Below are positions 63,160 to 64,000 of a stretch of DNA of 64,000 bases, in pieces. Origin of the DNA: Streptomyces griseiscabiei (GTDB lineage: Bacteria > Actinomycetota > Actinomycetes > Streptomycetales > Streptomycetaceae); assembly GCF_020010925.1 (NCBI RefSeq), contig NZ_JAGJBZ010000001.1, forward strand, positions 496,001-560,000. Direction: 5' to 3'. The position numbers and the translations under genes were made by a program. A model generated the notes under the pieces. The model did not search any database. It was given only the letters and a program-made list of their open reading frames with translations, and was not told the DNA's origin. Positions within the stretch are counted from its first letter, which is position 1, and every line of letters starts with the position of its first letter.

Positions 63160-64000
63160 CTACGCCCCTGCCGTCACGGTCTGCCGCTCCTCACCCGTCG
63201 GCTCCGCCGCCGCCCGCTCCCTCCGGTGGGCCCGGATCGAGTACGTCAGGGCCGCCGCCCACAGGGCGTACACCGCGACGTACACCACCGCGCTCACCGC
63301 GCCCGGCGCCGCGATCCAGTCGCTGTTCAGGAGTGTGCGGACGTTCGTCGCGATGATGACTCCGCCGACCGCCGAGCCGAGCACCCTCGGCGGGACCAGG
63401 CGCACCAGCCAGGCGGCGACGGGGGCGGCGATCAGGCCGCCGAGGAGGAAGGCGGCGACCCAGGCCCGGTCGAGGCCCTGGGAGCCGAGGGAGAAGAGGA
63501 AGCCGAGGCTCGCGGAGACGGCGACGAGGAACTCGCTCGTGTCGATGGAGCCGATGACCTTACGGGGTTCCATACGGCCGCTCGCGAGAAGAGCCGGTGT
63601 GCCCACCGGGCCCCAGCCGCCTCCGCCGGTCGCGTCCAGGAAGCCGGCGACCAGGCCCAGCGGGGACAGGAACCGCTTCCGCAGCGGCCGGCCGAGGCGT
63701 TCCTCGGGCAGGCCGCGCAGGGTGAAGCGGGAGAGGACGTAGAGACCGAGGCCGAGGAGGATCAGCGACATCAGCGGGCCCGCGATCTCCGTGGAGAGCG
63801 AGGACAGGACCGTCGCGCCGAGGAACGCGCCCACCGCGCCGGGTACGCCGATCCTGGCGACCACCTTCCAGTCCACGTTGCCGAACCGCCAGTGCGAGGC
63901 GCCCGACATCAGGGTCGTACCGATCTCGGCGAGGTGGACCGTGGCCGAGGCGGCGGCCGGGTTGGTGCCCATGGCCAGCAGCAGGGTCGTCGAGGTCACG
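63160..64000 (-). CDS. TauE/SafE family sulphite/organic-anion permease (5' end outside window)
   Basis: At least 279 residues of a membrane protein with about eight hydrophobic segments; GTNPAAASATVHLAEIGTT, HWRFGNVDW and DATGGGGWGPVG near residues 130-142 are TauE/SafE motifs. Known members export sulphite, sulphoacetate or thiosulphate or import sulphur compounds. The first codons visible (VTSTTLLLAMG) align with the middle of the first TauE segment, so the start lies beyond 64000. Confidence is high in the family, not in the transported ion. Confidence 0.85.
   Translation of the reverse strand, partial: VTSTTLLLAMGTNPAAASATVHLAEIGTTLMSGASHWRFGNVDWKVVARIGVPGAVGAFLGATVLSSLSTEIAGPLMSLILLGLGLYVLSRFTLRGLPEERLGRPLRKRFLSPLGLVAGFLDATGGGGWGPVGTPALLASGRMEPRKVIGSIDTSEFLVAVSASLGFLFSLGSQGLDRAWVAAFLLGGLIAAPVAAWLVRLVPPRVLGSAVGGVIIATNVRTLLNSDWIAAPGAVSAVVYVAVYALWAAALTYSIRAHRRERAAAEPTGEERQTVTAGA

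Overview
The window is a very GC-rich chromosomal segment of an actinomycete, almost certainly a Streptomyces. The evidence is strong third-position GC bias, GTG starts, many TANNNT -10 boxes placed 6-7 nt before a start codon (leaderless genes), and a fasR-fabD-fabH-acpP-fabF block followed by a DUF3145 gene and later an SCO2400-type gene, as in the S. coelicolor fab neighbourhood (synteny from memory). No rRNA, tRNA or CRISPR array was found. Two short interspersed repeats and one MITE-like element are present; no transposase is.

Layout. 1-2.8 kb: tail of an unknown gene, a membrane Ser/Thr kinase and a pirin. 3-8.5 kb: type II fatty-acid synthase operon behind a perfect inverted repeat that fits a FasR site, closed by a strong terminator, then DUF3145. 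8.8-24 kb: mostly secreted or carbohydrate/peptide-active housekeeping genes (SGNH lipoprotein, aldose epimerase, GH3 beta-glucosidase with TetR regulator, a pyroglutamyl-peptidase-like protein whose catalytic Cys is Ser, LysE exporter, EI24 membrane protein, SGNH esterase, TetR, kinase-fold protein, M14 carboxypeptidase, beta-lactamase-family hydrolase). 24-28.9 kb: MDR reductase/MarR divergent pair, then a DUF4396-DUF6153-DUF305 group whose first promoter carries a perfect CsoR-type palindrome (copper response inferred), a GNAT enzyme and a Cys-nucleophile alpha/beta hydrolase.

29-45.5 kb is a large sugar-uptake and catabolism region: a YtfQ-YtfR-YtfT-YjfF-type ABC importer with a LacI regulator and a near-ideal lac-type operator, an SCO2400-family gene, the MITE, then an acid-sugar dehydratase, a Zn dehydrogenase, a TIM-barrel-like protein, a ChvE/MmsA/MmsB-type importer and an aldose epimerase. 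Both arms share an ATTTCGAAC promoter motif, suggesting one common regulator. 45.6-54.6 kb: aminotransferase with a low-complexity tail, solute-binding lipoprotein, antiporter, NarL-type two-component pair, secreted intradiol dioxygenase, anti-sigma-type ATPase and a PNPOx-like protein.

54.9-62 kb looks like a strain-variable island between two paralogous dioxygenase genes. Its core is a compact RiPP cluster on the minus strand: a Thr/Asp-rich precursor (tgmA), an ATP-grasp macrocyclase (tgmB) and an isoaspartyl-methyltransferase-like enzyme (tgmC), joined by GTGA overlaps. It is preceded by three small, mutually overlapping unknown genes and a divergent regulator. By analogy with fuscimiditide-type pathways it should make an omega-ester-linked graspetide carrying an aspartimide. 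This is the most interesting system in the window. The window ends inside a TauE/SafE-family permease.
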